Below are positions 26,436 through 36,823 of a stretch of DNA of 64,000 nucleotides, piece after piece. Position 1 is the stretch's first letter; each line of letters starts with the position of its first letter. Both the position numbers and the translations under genes were made by a program. The notes below the pieces were generated by a model that was not told where the DNA came from, did no database searches, and worked only from the letters and a program-made list of their open reading frames with translations. The DNA comes from Caenispirillum salinarum_A (lineage in GTDB: Bacteria; Pseudomonadota; Alphaproteobacteria; Rhodospirillales; Rhodospirillaceae): positions 682,001 to 746,000 of the forward strand of contig NZ_CP085224.1 of the NCBI RefSeq assembly GCF_044803115.1, written 5' to 3'.

Positions 26436-27791
26436 CTACAGCCGCGACCGGAGCGATTGAAGAAGGCAATCCCGGTCAGCCCGGAAATCCGAGTCGATCC
26501 AGGCGTCCTCTGCCGCGCGCACCAGTTCGCCGACCTGCGGGCCGGGCGGGACGCCAAGGTCCAGGATGTCGCGGCCGCGCACCGGCGGTGCAGGGGGCGT
26601 CCAGTCCAGCGCGACATCCATCAGCCGCATCCATTGGGCGGTGCGGGCGCTGTCGAGGCGGCCGGTGCCGGCGCGCTCGCCGGCCCACAGGATGAGCGCC
26701 CGGTCACGCAGGCGCGCGGGTCCCAGGCGGTAGGTCTGTACCCGCAGCCCGTGGGCGTCGACGGCGGGGTCGGGCTCCGGCTCGTCGGCGCGCGGGGCGG
26801 CCAGGGCGGCCAGCCGGTCGCGGTCGGCGTTGGACAGCTTGAGCCGGCCCGCCAGGGCGCGCGCGCCGTCGTGGTCCACCGCCACCAGCGCCGCCAGCCG
26901 CCGCAGGGCGTCGGGCTCTATGCCCGGACGCCGCAGGCCCGAGGTCTCCAGCCACGACAGCACGCGCAGGGAGTCGAAGTGGGCGGCTTCGGGCAGGATG
27001 CGGTCCAGGACTGTTTCGCCGCGCATTTCCACCAGCACGCGGGCAGGGTCCGGGGCGCCGAGGATCTTCAGAAGCTCGTCGCGCACCCGCTCGCCCGACA
27101 GATGGTCGAGACCGGCGGCATTGGCGCGGCAGGCGCGCAGGGCCTCGGCTTCGGCCGCGCCCTCGCCGTAGTGGGCATGGAAGCGGAAGAACCGCAGGAT
27201 GCGCAGGTAATCCTCGCGGATGCGCTCATGCGGGCGGCCGACGAAGCGCACCAAGCGCGATGCCAGGTCCGACAGGCCGTCGAAGTAGTCGTAGACGGCG
27301 CCGTCGGGGGTGGCGGACAGGGCGTTCATGGTGAAGTCGCGGCGGGCGGCGTCTTCGCGGAAATCGGTGGTGAAGGCGACCTCGGCGTGGCGGCCGTCGG
27401 TCTTGACGTCGCGTCGCAACGTCGTGACCTCGATGGACAGTCCGTCGGCGACGGCGGTCACCGTGCCGTGCTCCAGGCCCGTCGGCACCGCCTTGAGTCC
27501 CGCGTCCTCCAGCCGCTGGATCACGACCTCGGGCGTTTCCTGCGTGGCAATGTCGATGTCCTTGATGGCCTTGTGCAGAAGGGCGTCGCGCACGCAGCCG
27601 CCGACAAACCGCACCTCCGCCCCGCCGGCCGTGAGTGCCCGGACGACGGCGCGGGTGCGAGCATCCTGCATCCAGTCCTGGGGATGCAGCTGGCCCACCG
27701 GCGCGCGCGCCTGTCCCATCAGGTTCTCCAGCGTGGCATGGGCCGTCTCGCGGGTCTGTCCGCCGGCATGGCGGTAGTCAATTTCGGCCAT
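26436..27791 (-). CDS. cca: CCA tRNA nucleotidyltransferase
   Basis: This enzyme adds or repairs the 3' CCA of tRNAs. The 451-aa protein has the nucleotidyltransferase core: GGCVRDALL, metal-binding KDIDIAT, EVTTLRRD, and RRDFTMNAL, followed by the RNA/nucleotide-binding helical region with REDYLRILRFFRF. No clear HD phosphohydrolase motif is seen in the C-terminus. The ATG at 27791 shares one base with the stop of the preceding small membrane protein gene (TGATG), so translation is coupled. Confidence 0.94.
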   Translation of the reverse strand: MAEIDYRHAGGQTRETAHATLENLMGQARAPVGQLHPQDWMQDARTRAVVRALTAGGAEVRFVGGCVRDALLHKAIKDIDIATQETPEVVIQRLEDAGLKAVPTGLEHGTVTAVADGLSIEVTTLRRDVKTDGRHAEVAFTTDFREDAARRDFTMNALSATPDGAVYDYFDGLSDLASRLVRFVGRPHERIREDYLRILRFFRFHAHYGEGAAEAEALRACRANAAGLDHLSGERVRDELLKILGAPDPARVLVEMRGETVLDRILPEAAHFDSLRVLSWLETSGLRRPGIEPDALRRLAALVAVDHDGARALAGRLKLSNADRDRLAALAAPRADEPEPDPAVDAHGLRVQTYRLGPARLRDRALILWAGERAGTGRLDSARTAQWMRLMDVALDWTPPAPPVRGRDILDLGVPPGPQVGELVRAAEDAWIDSDFRADRDCLLQSLRSRL

Positions 27792-28102
27792 CAGTCCGCC
27801 GCTTGTCTTTCCGCCCCCTCGTCGGCGTCCGATGCCGCCTCGCCGCGCTCTCCGTCGGCGGGGCGGCTGGTTCCGGGAACCACCTGTCCGTCGATAACGC
27901 GGGCGGGTTCATAGACGTCGCCGGGGCGGCCGAAGTCCTGGGTCAGGGCCATGGCGCCGAGCCCGGCCAGGATCGCCACCGACAGGCCCAGCAGGCCATA
28001 GTCCAGGGCGCCGGCGGTTTCACCCTCGCCACGGGTGAAGCGGCGCCAGATCAGAAGAAGGATCAGGGGAAGCAGGAGCAGGACGAGGAGCCGGATGATC
28101 AC
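27791..28102 (-). CDS. Small membrane protein (DUF6111-like)
   Basis: A 103-aa protein with two predicted membrane helices: LLVLLLLPLILLLI near the start, and GLLGLSVAILAGLGAMAL at about 36-53, followed by a polar, acidic C-terminal tail. From memory it resembles the alphaproteobacterial DUF6111 family, of unknown function, which commonly sits between a NUDIX hydrolase and the CCA enzyme. It overlaps the NUDIX gene by 4 bases. Confidence 0.8.
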   Translation of the reverse strand: MIIRLLVLLLLPLILLLIWRRFTRGEGETAGALDYGLLGLSVAILAGLGAMALTQDFGRPGDVYEPARVIDGQVVPGTSRPADGERGEAASDADEGAERQAAD

Positions 28103-28776
28103 GGCCGCAGAACCTCCGCCAGGTTGACAAGCATGCCCGCTGTGGCGCCCCAGATGTAGCGCCCCTGGTAGGGCATGGCGTAGTAGGCGCGGGTGCGCCC
28201 CTTGATTTGGTACGTGTGGCGTTCGTGGTTGGCTTTCTCCAGCACGAAGGCGAGCGGCACCTCGAACACTTCCGCCACCTCGAACGGGTCGGGCTCCAGG
28301 TCGAAGGCGGGCGCCACCAGGCCGACCACCGGCGTCACCTTGAAGCCCGTCACCGTGATGTAGTCGTCCAGGTGGCCGAGAACATCCACGAGGCCCGGCG
28401 CGAGGCCGATTTCCTCGTGGCTTTCCCGCAGGGCCGTGGCGACGGGGCCGTCGTCCACCTCCTCGCAGCGACCGCCGGGAAAGCTGATCTGGCCGGCGTG
28501 GTTCTTCAGGTGGGCGGTGCGCTGGGTCAGCAGCACGGTCATGCCCTCGGGCCGCCGGATCAGCGGCACCAGAACGGCGGCCGGCGTCTTGGGTCGGTCG
28601 TCCACGGCCTCGCCCGGTGCCAGGGCACGGGTGCTCACCCGCGGATCGCTGTCGACGGCGGGGCCGTAGTCATGGTCGCCGCCCAGCGCACGGTTGATGT
28701 CCACGTCGGACCTCTGTCCGCCGCGCCGCCCGCGGGCCAGCAGGCGCACAAGGCCGTCGCGGTCGAAATCCGCCAT
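28099..28776 (-). CDS. NUDIX hydrolase, CoA-pyrophosphatase-like
   Basis: A 225-aa NUDIX protein. The NUDIX box is visible as GGRCEEVDDGPVATALRE followed by SHEEIGL, giving the metal-binding GX5EX7REXXEEXGX pattern with one-residue variation. The UPF0035-like segment LLTQRT just before it suggests the YeaB/NudL CoA pyrophosphatase group. The substrate remains inference. The start at 28776 is chosen at MADFDRDGL; the frame extends upstream into the DUF1285 gene. It is followed by the small membrane protein with a 4-base overlap. Confidence 0.88.
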   Translation of the reverse strand: MADFDRDGLVRLLARGRRGGQRSDVDINRALGGDHDYGPAVDSDPRVSTRALAPGEAVDDRPKTPAAVLVPLIRRPEGMTVLLTQRTAHLKNHAGQISFPGGRCEEVDDGPVATALRESHEEIGLAPGLVDVLGHLDDYITVTGFKVTPVVGLVAPAFDLEPDPFEVAEVFEVPLAFVLEKANHERHTYQIKGRTRAYYAMPYQGRYIWGATAGMLVNLAEVLRP

Positions 28777-28805
28777 GCCGGCATCGGGAGAGGGGGCGGC
28801 GTCAG

Positions 28806-29384
28806 TCAATCGGCCTCCGTCAGGGTGCCCATGGGAAAGAAGGTGCCGTTGCTCCATACGCCGTAGTGTACCCCCTTGCCGTCGCCGGCGTCTTCCTCGA
28901 CGCCATGTTCCACCAGGTCATAATAGACCGCACGGTTGAGCCTTGCCTCAAGTCCCTTGCGCACATGAATGTATGGGCTGGGCTCGCCGGTGTCGGGATC
29001 GTGCTCGACGCGCAGCGGGTGCTCGTCGTCGAGCGTGACCCAATCGTCGACATTGGTGCGAAAACGGAGGCTGCGGTTGCGTCCATCGCCTTCCGCCTCC
29101 ATCTCGACAGCGAGGAACGGCGCGTCCTCGACCTCGACCCGGCCCTTTTCCACCGGCGTCTCCAGCCAGTAGGTGCCGTCATCCTCGCGCTTGAGGACGG
29201 TGGAGAACAGGCGGACCAGTTCCTTCCGGCCGATCGGGGAGCCGTGGTAGAACCATGTGCCGTCGCGGGCGATGCGCATGTCGAGGTCGCCGCAGATGGT
29301 CTGGGGCGGCCGCCCGCCGGAGGCCTTGGCTTCGGTCCGGTCGTCATCCGTGTGGGGCGGCTGATGGTCGGCGTTGCGGGGCAT
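28806..29384 (-). CDS. DUF1285 family protein
   Basis: A 192-aa cytosolic protein matching the DUF1285 pattern: CGDLDMRIARDGTWFYHGSP near residue 25-45, then FSTVLKREDDGTYWLETPVEK, and a middle rich in beta strands. Its function is unknown; a structure-based ligand-binding role has been suggested for relatives. GGAGG lies 5 bases before the ATG at 29384. It heads the DUF1285-NUDIX-small protein-cca run and is divergent from the MoxR gene 48 bases away. Confidence 0.85.
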   Translation of the reverse strand: MPRNADHQPPHTDDDRTEAKASGGRPPQTICGDLDMRIARDGTWFYHGSPIGRKELVRLFSTVLKREDDGTYWLETPVEKGRVEVEDAPFLAVEMEAEGDGRNRSLRFRTNVDDWVTLDDEHPLRVEHDPDTGEPSPYIHVRKGLEARLNRAVYYDLVEHGVEEDAGDGKGVHYGVWSNGTFFPMGTLTEAD

Positions 29385-29432
29385 CCGTTCCTCCATGGGT
29401 TGTCCTGTCCTATGTAGTGCGGAGAAGACGTC

Positions 29433-30455
<1,023 letters not shown>

Positions 30456-30468
30456 CGACGGGGCGCCC

Positions 30469-31362
30469 ATGGCCGAGGACCGCAGTCTCCCCCTCCAGAG
30501 CCGCGCCGAGGCCGCCGCCGGCGTCCTGCCGCCGCTGATGGTCAAGGCCGAACGGGTCGCCGCCACCGTGGCCCCCGGCATCCACGGCCGCCGCCGCGCG
30601 GGGCCGGGGGATCAGTTCTGGCAGTACCGCCGCTACCAGCCGGGCGACGCGGTGACCGTGATCGACTGGCGCCAGTCGGCGCGCGGCGATCCGCTGTATG
30701 TGCGCGAGCGCGAATGGTCGGCGGCGCAGACCGTGCTCATGTGGTGCGACCGATCGGCCAGCATGGACTTCCGCAGCGCCGACACCCTGCCCACCAAGCG
30801 CGAGCGGGCGGAGCTTCTGTCCATGGCGCTGGCCGCCCTGCTGAACCGGGGCGGGGAGCGCATCGGCCTGCTGGCGCCCGGCGCGCCGCCGCCGGGCCTT
30901 GGCCGCAAGGCGTTGTCGGGCATGGCGGATGCGCTGGAGCGCGCCCCGCACGGTGGTCATGCGGACTGGCCGCGCCTGATCGCCGGGGTGCCCGCCGGCC
31001 GCCACGGATCGGTTGTGCTGTTCGGGGACTTCCTGGACGTGCCCGAGCGCATGGAGGAAACCCTGCGGGCGCTGGCGTCCCAGGGCCTGCGCGGTCATCT
31101 GGTGCAGGTCGTCGACCCGGCGGAGGAAGCCCTGCCCTTCAAGGGCCGCATCCGCTTCGCCGGGCCGGAGGACGAGGGCGATCTGCTGATTGCGCGGACC
31201 GAAGACGTGCGCGAGGCGTATATCCGCAGGTTTCTGGCGCAGCGCGATGCCGTGGCGCACCTCTGCCGGTCGCTCACCTGGAGCTTCGCCGTTCACCACA
31301 CGGACCAGCCGCCGCAGGTGCCGCTTCTTGCCCTGCACGCCCGCATGACGGAGGGCCGCTAG
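30469..31362 (+). CDS. DUF58 domain protein
   Basis: A 297-aa DUF58 protein. The signature is RYQPGDAVTVIDWRQSARG with the following REREW, then a vWA-like core (MWCDRSASMDF, then VLFGDFLDVPE). No membrane helix is seen. DUF58 proteins are partners of MoxR ATPases in bacterial clusters linked to envelope or respiratory-complex maturation, but the precise role here is unknown. It starts 13 bases after the MoxR stop and ends 3 bases before the next gene. Confidence 0.92.
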   Translation: MAEDRSLPLQSRAEAAAGVLPPLMVKAERVAATVAPGIHGRRRAGPGDQFWQYRRYQPGDAVTVIDWRQSARGDPLYVREREWSAAQTVLMWCDRSASMDFRSADTLPTKRERAELLSMALAALLNRGGERIGLLAPGAPPPGLGRKALSGMADALERAPHGGHADWPRLIAGVPAGRHGSVVLFGDFLDVPERMEETLRALASQGLRGHLVQVVDPAEEALPFKGRIRFAGPEDEGDLLIARTEDVREAYIRRFLAQRDAVAHLCRSLTWSFAVHHTDQPPQVPLLALHARMTEGR

Positions 31363-31365
31363 AGC

Positions 31366-34131
31366 ATGTGGACACTCGGCCCCGTCGCCTTCGCCGCACC
31401 CTGGGTGCTGGCCGCGCTGATCCTGCTGCCGGCGCTGTGGTTTCTGCTGCGCGTCACGCCGCCGGCGCCGCGCCGCATGACCTTCCCGGCGCTCCGCCTG
31501 CTGCTTGGCCTGCAAGCGCGGGAGGACGTAACCGCCCGCACACCCTGGTGGCTGATCCTGCTGCGTCTGTTGATCGTCGTGCTGGTGATCGTCGGCCTGG
31601 CGCGCCCGCTGCTCAACCCGGTGGCCGGGGCGGACGGCGGCGGGCCTCTGCTGCTGGTCGTCGACGACGGCTGGGCCTCGGCCGCCGACTGGTCGAGCCG
31701 GCGCCAGGCGGCGCTCGACCTGGTGTCCCGCGCTGACCGGGAGGGCCGGCCGGTTCAGCTTCTGACCACCGCGCCGCCGCCCGACGGCGACCCGATGGCG
31801 GCAGGCAAGCTGGGTGCGGCGGCGGAACTGCGGCCCGTCCTGCAGAGCCTCACGCCCAACCCCTGGCCGGTGGACCACGAACAGGCCCGCGAGGTGGTGC
31901 AGGGTCTGTCGTTCGAGGGCAGCGCCTCGGTCGTGTGGCTGTCGGACGGGCTGGAGACGCAGGCCTCCGCAGCGCTGGCGGGGACGCTTCAACGGCTGGG
32001 GTCGTTGACCGTGCTGACGGGCGGCAGCAGTGCGGTGCTGCTCGACCGGCCGGAGCGCGAGGGCGACCGCCTGCTGCTGACCGCCCGCCGCGCCGCCGGG
32101 GATGACGCGCCGGAACGCACCGTCGCCGCCCGCGTGCTGGACGCGCAGGGGCGCGGCGTGGCGCGGGCCGAACTGACCTTCGCGTCCGGCGAAACGATCG
32201 CAAGCGCACGGGCCGACGTGCCGGCGGACCTGCTCAACGCCATCGGCCGCGTCGACCTGGAGGGTGTCGCCAGCGCCGGTGCGGTGGTGCTGCTGGACGA
32301 CACCTGGCGCCGCCGTCCGGTGGGGCTGGCCTCGGGCTCTCCCATGGGGGCGGACCTGCCGTTGCTGGGCGATATCTATTACCTGGAACGTGCCCTGGAC
32401 CGCGTGGCCGAGACCCGGCAGGGCTCCGTGGAGACACTGCTCGACCGGCCGCTGGCCATGCTCGCCATCGCCGACAGCGGCCCCATCGAGGGCGCCCAGG
32501 CGCGGCGGCTTTCCGAATGGGTGGAGGCCGGCGGCGTGCTGGTGCGCTTCGCCGGGATCAGGCTGGAGCAGAACGTGGTCACCGACCCGCTTCTGCCCGT
32601 GCGCCTGCGCGGCGGCGGCCGGCAGTTCGGCGGCACGCTGACGTGGTCCGACCCGGTGACGCTCGCGCCCTTCCCCGACGACAGCCCCTTCGCAGGATTG
32701 CGGGTGCCCGACGACGTCTCCGTCTCGGCCCAGGTGCTGGCGGAACCGAGCCCCTCGCTGCCCGACAAGACCTGGGCGCGGCTGACCGACGGCACGCCGC
32801 TGGTCACCGCCGAGCCGCTGAGACAGGGCTGGGTGGTGCTGTTCCACACCACCGCCAACGCAGAATGGTCGTCTCTGCCGCTGTCGGGCCTGTTCCCGGC
32901 CATGATGGAGCGCCTGCTGTCGCTGTCGCCCGGCGTTGCGGGAGCGGAGGCCGGCGACGATGCCGGGCGGCCGCTGCCGCCGCTGTCGCTGCTGGACGCC
33001 TTCGGCAGGCTGAGCGAGCCGCCGGGCTCGGCCCGCGCCGTCACGCCCGCCGGGCTGGCGGCGCTGGACCTGGGACCGGCGCATCCGCCGGGCTACTACG
33101 GCACGCCGCAAAACCGCCGTGCGGTGAACCTCGTGGACCATGTTCCGCCGCTGCAGGCGCTGTCCGGCCTGCCGCGCGGGGTGGAGCGCGCGACGGTGGC
33201 CGACATCGGCCGCGAGGTGGAACTGCGGCCCTGGCTGCTGCTGGCGGCCCTGATTCTGGCGCTGGTCGACTGGGTCGTGAGCTATGCGCTGCGCGGCCTG
33301 TCGCCCCGGCCGCCGCGCCGCATCCCCGCACCGAAAGGCGGCGGCAGTGCTGCGGCGCTGATGTTGGCCGCCGGCCTGTCCGCATTGCTGGCGTTCGGCC
33401 CCGGCCCGGTCCGGGCGCAGGAGGACGCGCCGCCCGCCGATCCGGCCTCGGAACGGGCGCTGGAGGCGGTGCTGGACACGCGGCTGGCCTGGGTGCGCAC
33501 GGGCGACTCCACCGTCGACGACATGACGGAGGCCGGCATGCGCGGCCTGACGCGCGTCCTGGCCGCGCGGTCGTCGGCGGAACTGGCCGAGCCCATGGCC
33601 GTAGACCCGGAAACGGACCGGCTTCTGTTCTTTCCCATGATCTATTGGCCGGTGACCGAGGGCGGCATGCGGCTGTCCGTTTCCGCCCGCGTCAAGGTCA
33701 ACGACTACCTGCGCCACGGCGGCATGATCCTGTTCGATACGCGCGAAACACCGCCGCAGGACGTGCAGGCGACGCTCGCGCAGTTTGACATTCCGTCGCT
33801 GGTGCGCCTGCCCGAAGGCCACGTCGTCACCCGCAGCTTCTATCTGCTGTCGGAGACGCCGGGCCGGTATGCCGACGTGACCCTGTGGGTGGAGCCGCCC
33901 GGCGGCGGCAATGACGGGGTGTCGTCCGTCATCATCGGCAACGGCGACTGGGCGGCGGCCTGGGCGCGCTCGCCCCAGGGGGCCTATCTGGCGCCCGTGG
34001 TGCCGGGCGGCGAGCGCCAGCGCGAGGTCGCCTACCGCTTCGGCGTGAACCTGGTCATGTACGCTCTGACCGGCAACTACAAGGCCGATCAGGTCCACCT
34101 GCCCGCCATCATGGAGCGCCTGACGCAATGA
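31366..34131 (+). CDS. BatA-like membrane protein with C-terminal DUF4159 domain
   Basis: A 921-aa membrane protein. The N-terminus has two helices with a BatA-type segment (LAALILLPALWFLLRV, then RRMTFPALRLLLGL, then a second helix before LLNP). A periplasmic or cytosolic vWA-like region and further helices (about 625-690) follow. The C-terminal DUF4159 domain covers about 705-915, with LAWVRTGDSTVDDM, FFPMIYWPV and HGGMILFDTRE. The family occurs with MoxR and DUF58 in alphaproteobacteria. The stop overlaps the next start (ATGA). Confidence 0.9.
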   Translation: MWTLGPVAFAAPWVLAALILLPALWFLLRVTPPAPRRMTFPALRLLLGLQAREDVTARTPWWLILLRLLIVVLVIVGLARPLLNPVAGADGGGPLLLVVDDGWASAADWSSRRQAALDLVSRADREGRPVQLLTTAPPPDGDPMAAGKLGAAAELRPVLQSLTPNPWPVDHEQAREVVQGLSFEGSASVVWLSDGLETQASAALAGTLQRLGSLTVLTGGSSAVLLDRPEREGDRLLLTARRAAGDDAPERTVAARVLDAQGRGVARAELTFASGETIASARADVPADLLNAIGRVDLEGVASAGAVVLLDDTWRRRPVGLASGSPMGADLPLLGDIYYLERALDRVAETRQGSVETLLDRPLAMLAIADSGPIEGAQARRLSEWVEAGGVLVRFAGIRLEQNVVTDPLLPVRLRGGGRQFGGTLTWSDPVTLAPFPDDSPFAGLRVPDDVSVSAQVLAEPSPSLPDKTWARLTDGTPLVTAEPLRQGWVVLFHTTANAEWSSLPLSGLFPAMMERLLSLSPGVAGAEAGDDAGRPLPPLSLLDAFGRLSEPPGSARAVTPAGLAALDLGPAHPPGYYGTPQNRRAVNLVDHVPPLQALSGLPRGVERATVADIGREVELRPWLLLAALILALVDWVVSYALRGLSPRPPRRIPAPKGGGSAAALMLAAGLSALLAFGPGPVRAQEDAPPADPASERALEAVLDTRLAWVRTGDSTVDDMTEAGMRGLTRVLAARSSAELAEPMAVDPETDRLLFFPMIYWPVTEGGMRLSVSARVKVNDYLRHGGMILFDTRETPPQDVQATLAQFDIPSLVRLPEGHVVTRSFYLLSETPGRYADVTLWVEPPGGGNDGVSSVIIGNGDWAAAWARSPQGAYLAPVVPGGERQREVAYRFGVNLVMYALTGNYKADQVHLPAIMERLTQ

Positions 34132-36191
34132 TCGAGGCCGTTACAGACCTGGTCTTCGCGCCGATCATCCCGTGGCCGGCCCTCATCGCCCTGGCGGTGG
34201 TGGCCTTCCTGCTGTTTGCCTGGGGCCTGTTCCGCCGGGCGCGGGGGACGCTGGTGCGGGCCATTCCCGTCGCCGCCCTGCTGGTTGCCGTCGCCAATCC
34301 CCAGGTGGTGCAGGAGGACCGCCGGCCGCTGGAGGACGTCGCCGTCATCGTGGTCGACGAAAGCCTGTCGCAGCGGGTGGGGGAGCGCGAGAGCCAGACC
34401 GCGCTGGCGGTGGAAAAGCTGACGGAGCAGCTTTCGGCCGACGACAGCCTGGATGTGCGGGTTGAGCGGGTCACCTCGACCCTCGACTCCGGGACGCGCC
34501 TGTTCGAGGTGCTGGACCGCGCCGTGTCCGACGTGCCGCGCGGGCGGGTGGCCGGGGCGGTGCTGGTGACCGACGGCCAGGTCCATGACGCGCCCGAGGA
34601 CCCGGCCGAGGGCGGGCCCGGCTATCCCGTCCATCCCCTGCTCACCGGGGAGCCCGACCAGGGCGACCGCCGCCTGCTGGTGCAGAGCGCGCCCGACTTC
34701 GGCCTGGTCGGCAAGCCCGTCAGCCTGACGGTCCGAGTGGAGGACGAAAGCCTCGCCGACGGCACCCGCGTGCCGCTGACCATCACCGTCAACGACGGCG
34801 AGACCCGCACCGTTCAGGTGCCCGTGGGAAGCGCGGTGCGCGTGCCGGTGGAAATATCCCACGCCGGCCAGACGGTCGTCGCCCTGGAGACGCCGGGCGG
34901 TGAGGAGGACCTGTCGCCGCTCAACAACCAGGCGGCGCTGGCCATCAACGGCGTGCGTGACCGCCTGCGCGTGCTGCTGATCTCGGGCAAGCCCCACATG
35001 GGGGAGCGCGCCTGGCGCAACCTGCTGAAGTCCGACCCCAACGTCGACCTCGTGCACTTCACCATCCTGCGCCCGCCGTCCAAGGACGACCTGACGCCCC
35101 TGCGCGAACTGGCGCTCATCGCCTTTCCCATCCAGGAGTTGTTCGAGGAACGGCTGTACGACTTCGACCTGATCGTCTTCGACCGTTACATGCGGTCCGG
35201 CCTGGTGCCCAACCCCTACATGGCGAACGTGGCGAACTACGTGCGCCAGGGGGGCGCGCTGCTGCTGGCGGTGGGGCCTGAGTTCGCCCAGCCCTTCAGC
35301 CTGTATGACAGCCCGCTGGCCGACATCCTGCCGGCCGCGCCGTCGGGCGAGGTGCTGCCCGAGGCCTTCCGCCCGCGCGTCGCCGGCATCGGCCTGCGCC
35401 ATCCGGTGACCGACGCCATCGTGCCGGAGGCGGACGCGCCGCCGCTCGGCCCCTGGGTCCGCCACATCCAGGCCCGCCCCAAGCCGGGCGCCACCAGCGT
35501 CATGACCGGTGCGGACCGCGAGCCGCTCTTGCTGCTCGACCGGGTGGACGAGGGGCGCGTGGCGCTCCTGCTGTCGGATACGCTGTGGCTGTGGGAAAAG
35601 GGCTGGCGCGGCGGCGGCCCCCAGGCGGAACTGGTGCGGCGCCTCGCGCACTGGCTCATGAAGGAGCCCGACCTGGAGGAAGAGGCCCTGCGCGCCGAGG
35701 TTTCGGGCGGGCAGTTGCAGATCGAGCGGCGCTCCCTCGACCCGGCGCCGGAAACGGTGACCGTCACCACGCCTTCGGGCCGCGAGGAGACCGTGCCGCT
35801 GTCCGAGGCGCCGGGCGGGCGCTCCATTGCGACGCTGCCGGTCGACGAGCCGGGCGTCTACCGCATCGGCGATGGCGAGAGGCAGGCGGTCGCCGCCGCC
35901 GGGGCCGCCAATCCGCTGGAAACGTCCGCCGTGGTGGCGACGGACGCAAAGCTGCGCCCGGTGGTGGAGGCGTCCGGCGGCGGCCTCTGGTGGCTGGCCG
36001 AGGACGGCCTGCCCGAGATACGCCGGGTAAGCCCGGACGCCGCCATGGCGGGTTCGGGCTGGATGGGCCTGCGGGCCAATGGCGACTATGTGGTGGCCGG
36101 CGTGCGGCAGATTCCGCTGCTGCCGCTGTGGGCGGCAATCCTGCTGATCCTGGGGGGCGTGGTGCTGGCCTGGTGGCGCGAGGGGCGTTGA
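34128..36191 (+). CDS. Large membrane protein of the MoxR cluster (glutamine-amidotransferase-like fold)
   Basis: A 687-aa membrane protein. Two helices lie in the first 65 residues (LIALAVVAFLLFAWGLF and LVRAIPVAALLVAVANP), a long extracytoplasmic region with a vWA-like start (VAVIVVDESLSQRVGERES) follows, and there is a C-terminal helix (LWAAILLILGGVVLAWW). Family proteins are often annotated as class I glutamine-amidotransferase-like; I see the region LRVLLISGKPHMGERAWRN but no clear catalytic cysteine triad, so an enzyme role is doubtful. It is the fourth cluster gene, starting with a 4-base overlap. Confidence 0.85.
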   Translation: MIEAVTDLVFAPIIPWPALIALAVVAFLLFAWGLFRRARGTLVRAIPVAALLVAVANPQVVQEDRRPLEDVAVIVVDESLSQRVGERESQTALAVEKLTEQLSADDSLDVRVERVTSTLDSGTRLFEVLDRAVSDVPRGRVAGAVLVTDGQVHDAPEDPAEGGPGYPVHPLLTGEPDQGDRRLLVQSAPDFGLVGKPVSLTVRVEDESLADGTRVPLTITVNDGETRTVQVPVGSAVRVPVEISHAGQTVVALETPGGEEDLSPLNNQAALAINGVRDRLRVLLISGKPHMGERAWRNLLKSDPNVDLVHFTILRPPSKDDLTPLRELALIAFPIQELFEERLYDFDLIVFDRYMRSGLVPNPYMANVANYVRQGGALLLAVGPEFAQPFSLYDSPLADILPAAPSGEVLPEAFRPRVAGIGLRHPVTDAIVPEADAPPLGPWVRHIQARPKPGATSVMTGADREPLLLLDRVDEGRVALLLSDTLWLWEKGWRGGGPQAELVRRLAHWLMKEPDLEEEALRAEVSGGQLQIERRSLDPAPETVTVTTPSGREETVPLSEAPGGRSIATLPVDEPGVYRIGDGERQAVAAAGAANPLETSAVVATDAKLRPVVEASGGGLWWLAEDGLPEIRRVSPDAAMAGSGWMGLRANGDYVVAGVRQIPLLPLWAAILLILGGVVLAWWREGR

Positions 36192-36275
36192 ACGGCCTTC
36201 TTTCCGAACCGGAGCCCGCCACCGGGCGTAGGTCTTTCAGACTGTTAACGCCCTTCAGAACGGGAGCGCCCAACC

Positions 36276-36449
36276 ATGATCGCAGACCCCAACAAGGGCG
36301 AGGAGACGCCGGCCCCGGCCAAGGCGCCCGCACCGCCTCCGCCGCCACCGACCGACCCGGTGGACGAGGCCGGGGACGAGACCTTCCCCGCCAGTGATCC
36401 GCCGTCGTGGACGCCGCAGGACAGCGGTGCGCCCGACCACGACAAGTAG
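36276..36449 (+). CDS. Small acidic protein with FPASDPPS motif, copy 1
   Basis: A 57-aa ORF preceded by GGGAG. It is a proline- and acid-rich, probably disordered protein. Its core DEAGDETFPASDPPSWTP matches the core of the next small ORF, which argues strongly that both are real. The FPASDPP motif recurs in many small proteobacterial proteins of unknown function. It follows the MoxR cluster by 84 bases. Confidence 0.75.
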   Translation: MIADPNKGEETPAPAKAPAPPPPPPTDPVDEAGDETFPASDPPSWTPQDSGAPDHDK

Positions 36450-36477
36450 CTTTCCCGGACACCAGAAGGAGCCCCTG

Positions 36478-36627
36478 ATGACCGGCGATCCGAAGAAGCC
36501 CGAGGACAAGAAACCGGAACACACGGAAGAGGACGTCGACGAGGCCGTGGAGGAGAGCTTCCCCGCCTCCGATCCGCCCTCCTTTACCCCCGGCGAGCCC
36601 GAGGGGAGGGACAAGGACCGGAAGTAG
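36478..36627 (+). CDS. Small acidic protein with FPASDPPS motif, copy 2
   Basis: A 49-aa ORF, start ATG at 36478 after AGAAGGAG. Lysine/proline/glutamate-rich ends flank DEAVEESFPASDPPSFTP, paralogous to the ORF just upstream (28 bases away). An in-frame upstream start at 36394 would run antisense to good sense and overlap copy 1, so it was not used. Function is unknown. Confidence 0.78.
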   Translation: MTGDPKKPEDKKPEHTEEDVDEAVEESFPASDPPSFTPGEPEGRDKDRK

Positions 36628-36655
36628 GGCGGCAGTCGCCTTCGTGAATGGAAGG

Positions 36656-36686
36656 ACGCCGGGTGCCCGAGGGTGCCCGGCGTTTT
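36656..36686 (+). terminator. Terminator after the small FPASDPPS genes
   Basis: ACGCCGGG at 36656-36663 pairs with CCCGGCGT at 36676-36683, with further pairing inside, followed by TTTTCTG. It lies 30 bases downstream of the second small gene. Confidence 0.75.
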
Positions 36687-36761
36687 CTGTTGGGATGGAG
36701 CCGGTGCGGGAGCGGCGGACCACGAGACGAAACGTCTGTTTTTGATCGGAGAATGAGCCGT

Positions 36762-36783
36762 CATTCCCGCGAAAGCAGGAATA
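36762..36783. repeat. REP-like palindrome (CATTCCCGCGAAAGC type)
   Basis: A short dyad, ATTCCCGC and the imperfect complement GCAGGAAT around GAAA, of the kind scattered in proteobacterial intergenic regions. Only one copy is seen in the window. Confidence 0.55.
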
Positions 36784-36823
36784 CACTTCCGGCGCCGATC
36801 ATCCCCTCTCGTTTCTTCGGCTC

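Noticed and set aside
25545..27914. 789-aa plus-strand ORF opposite the hydrolase and cca
   Set aside because: Antisense shadow; no motif, and it crosses gene boundaries without respect to starts.
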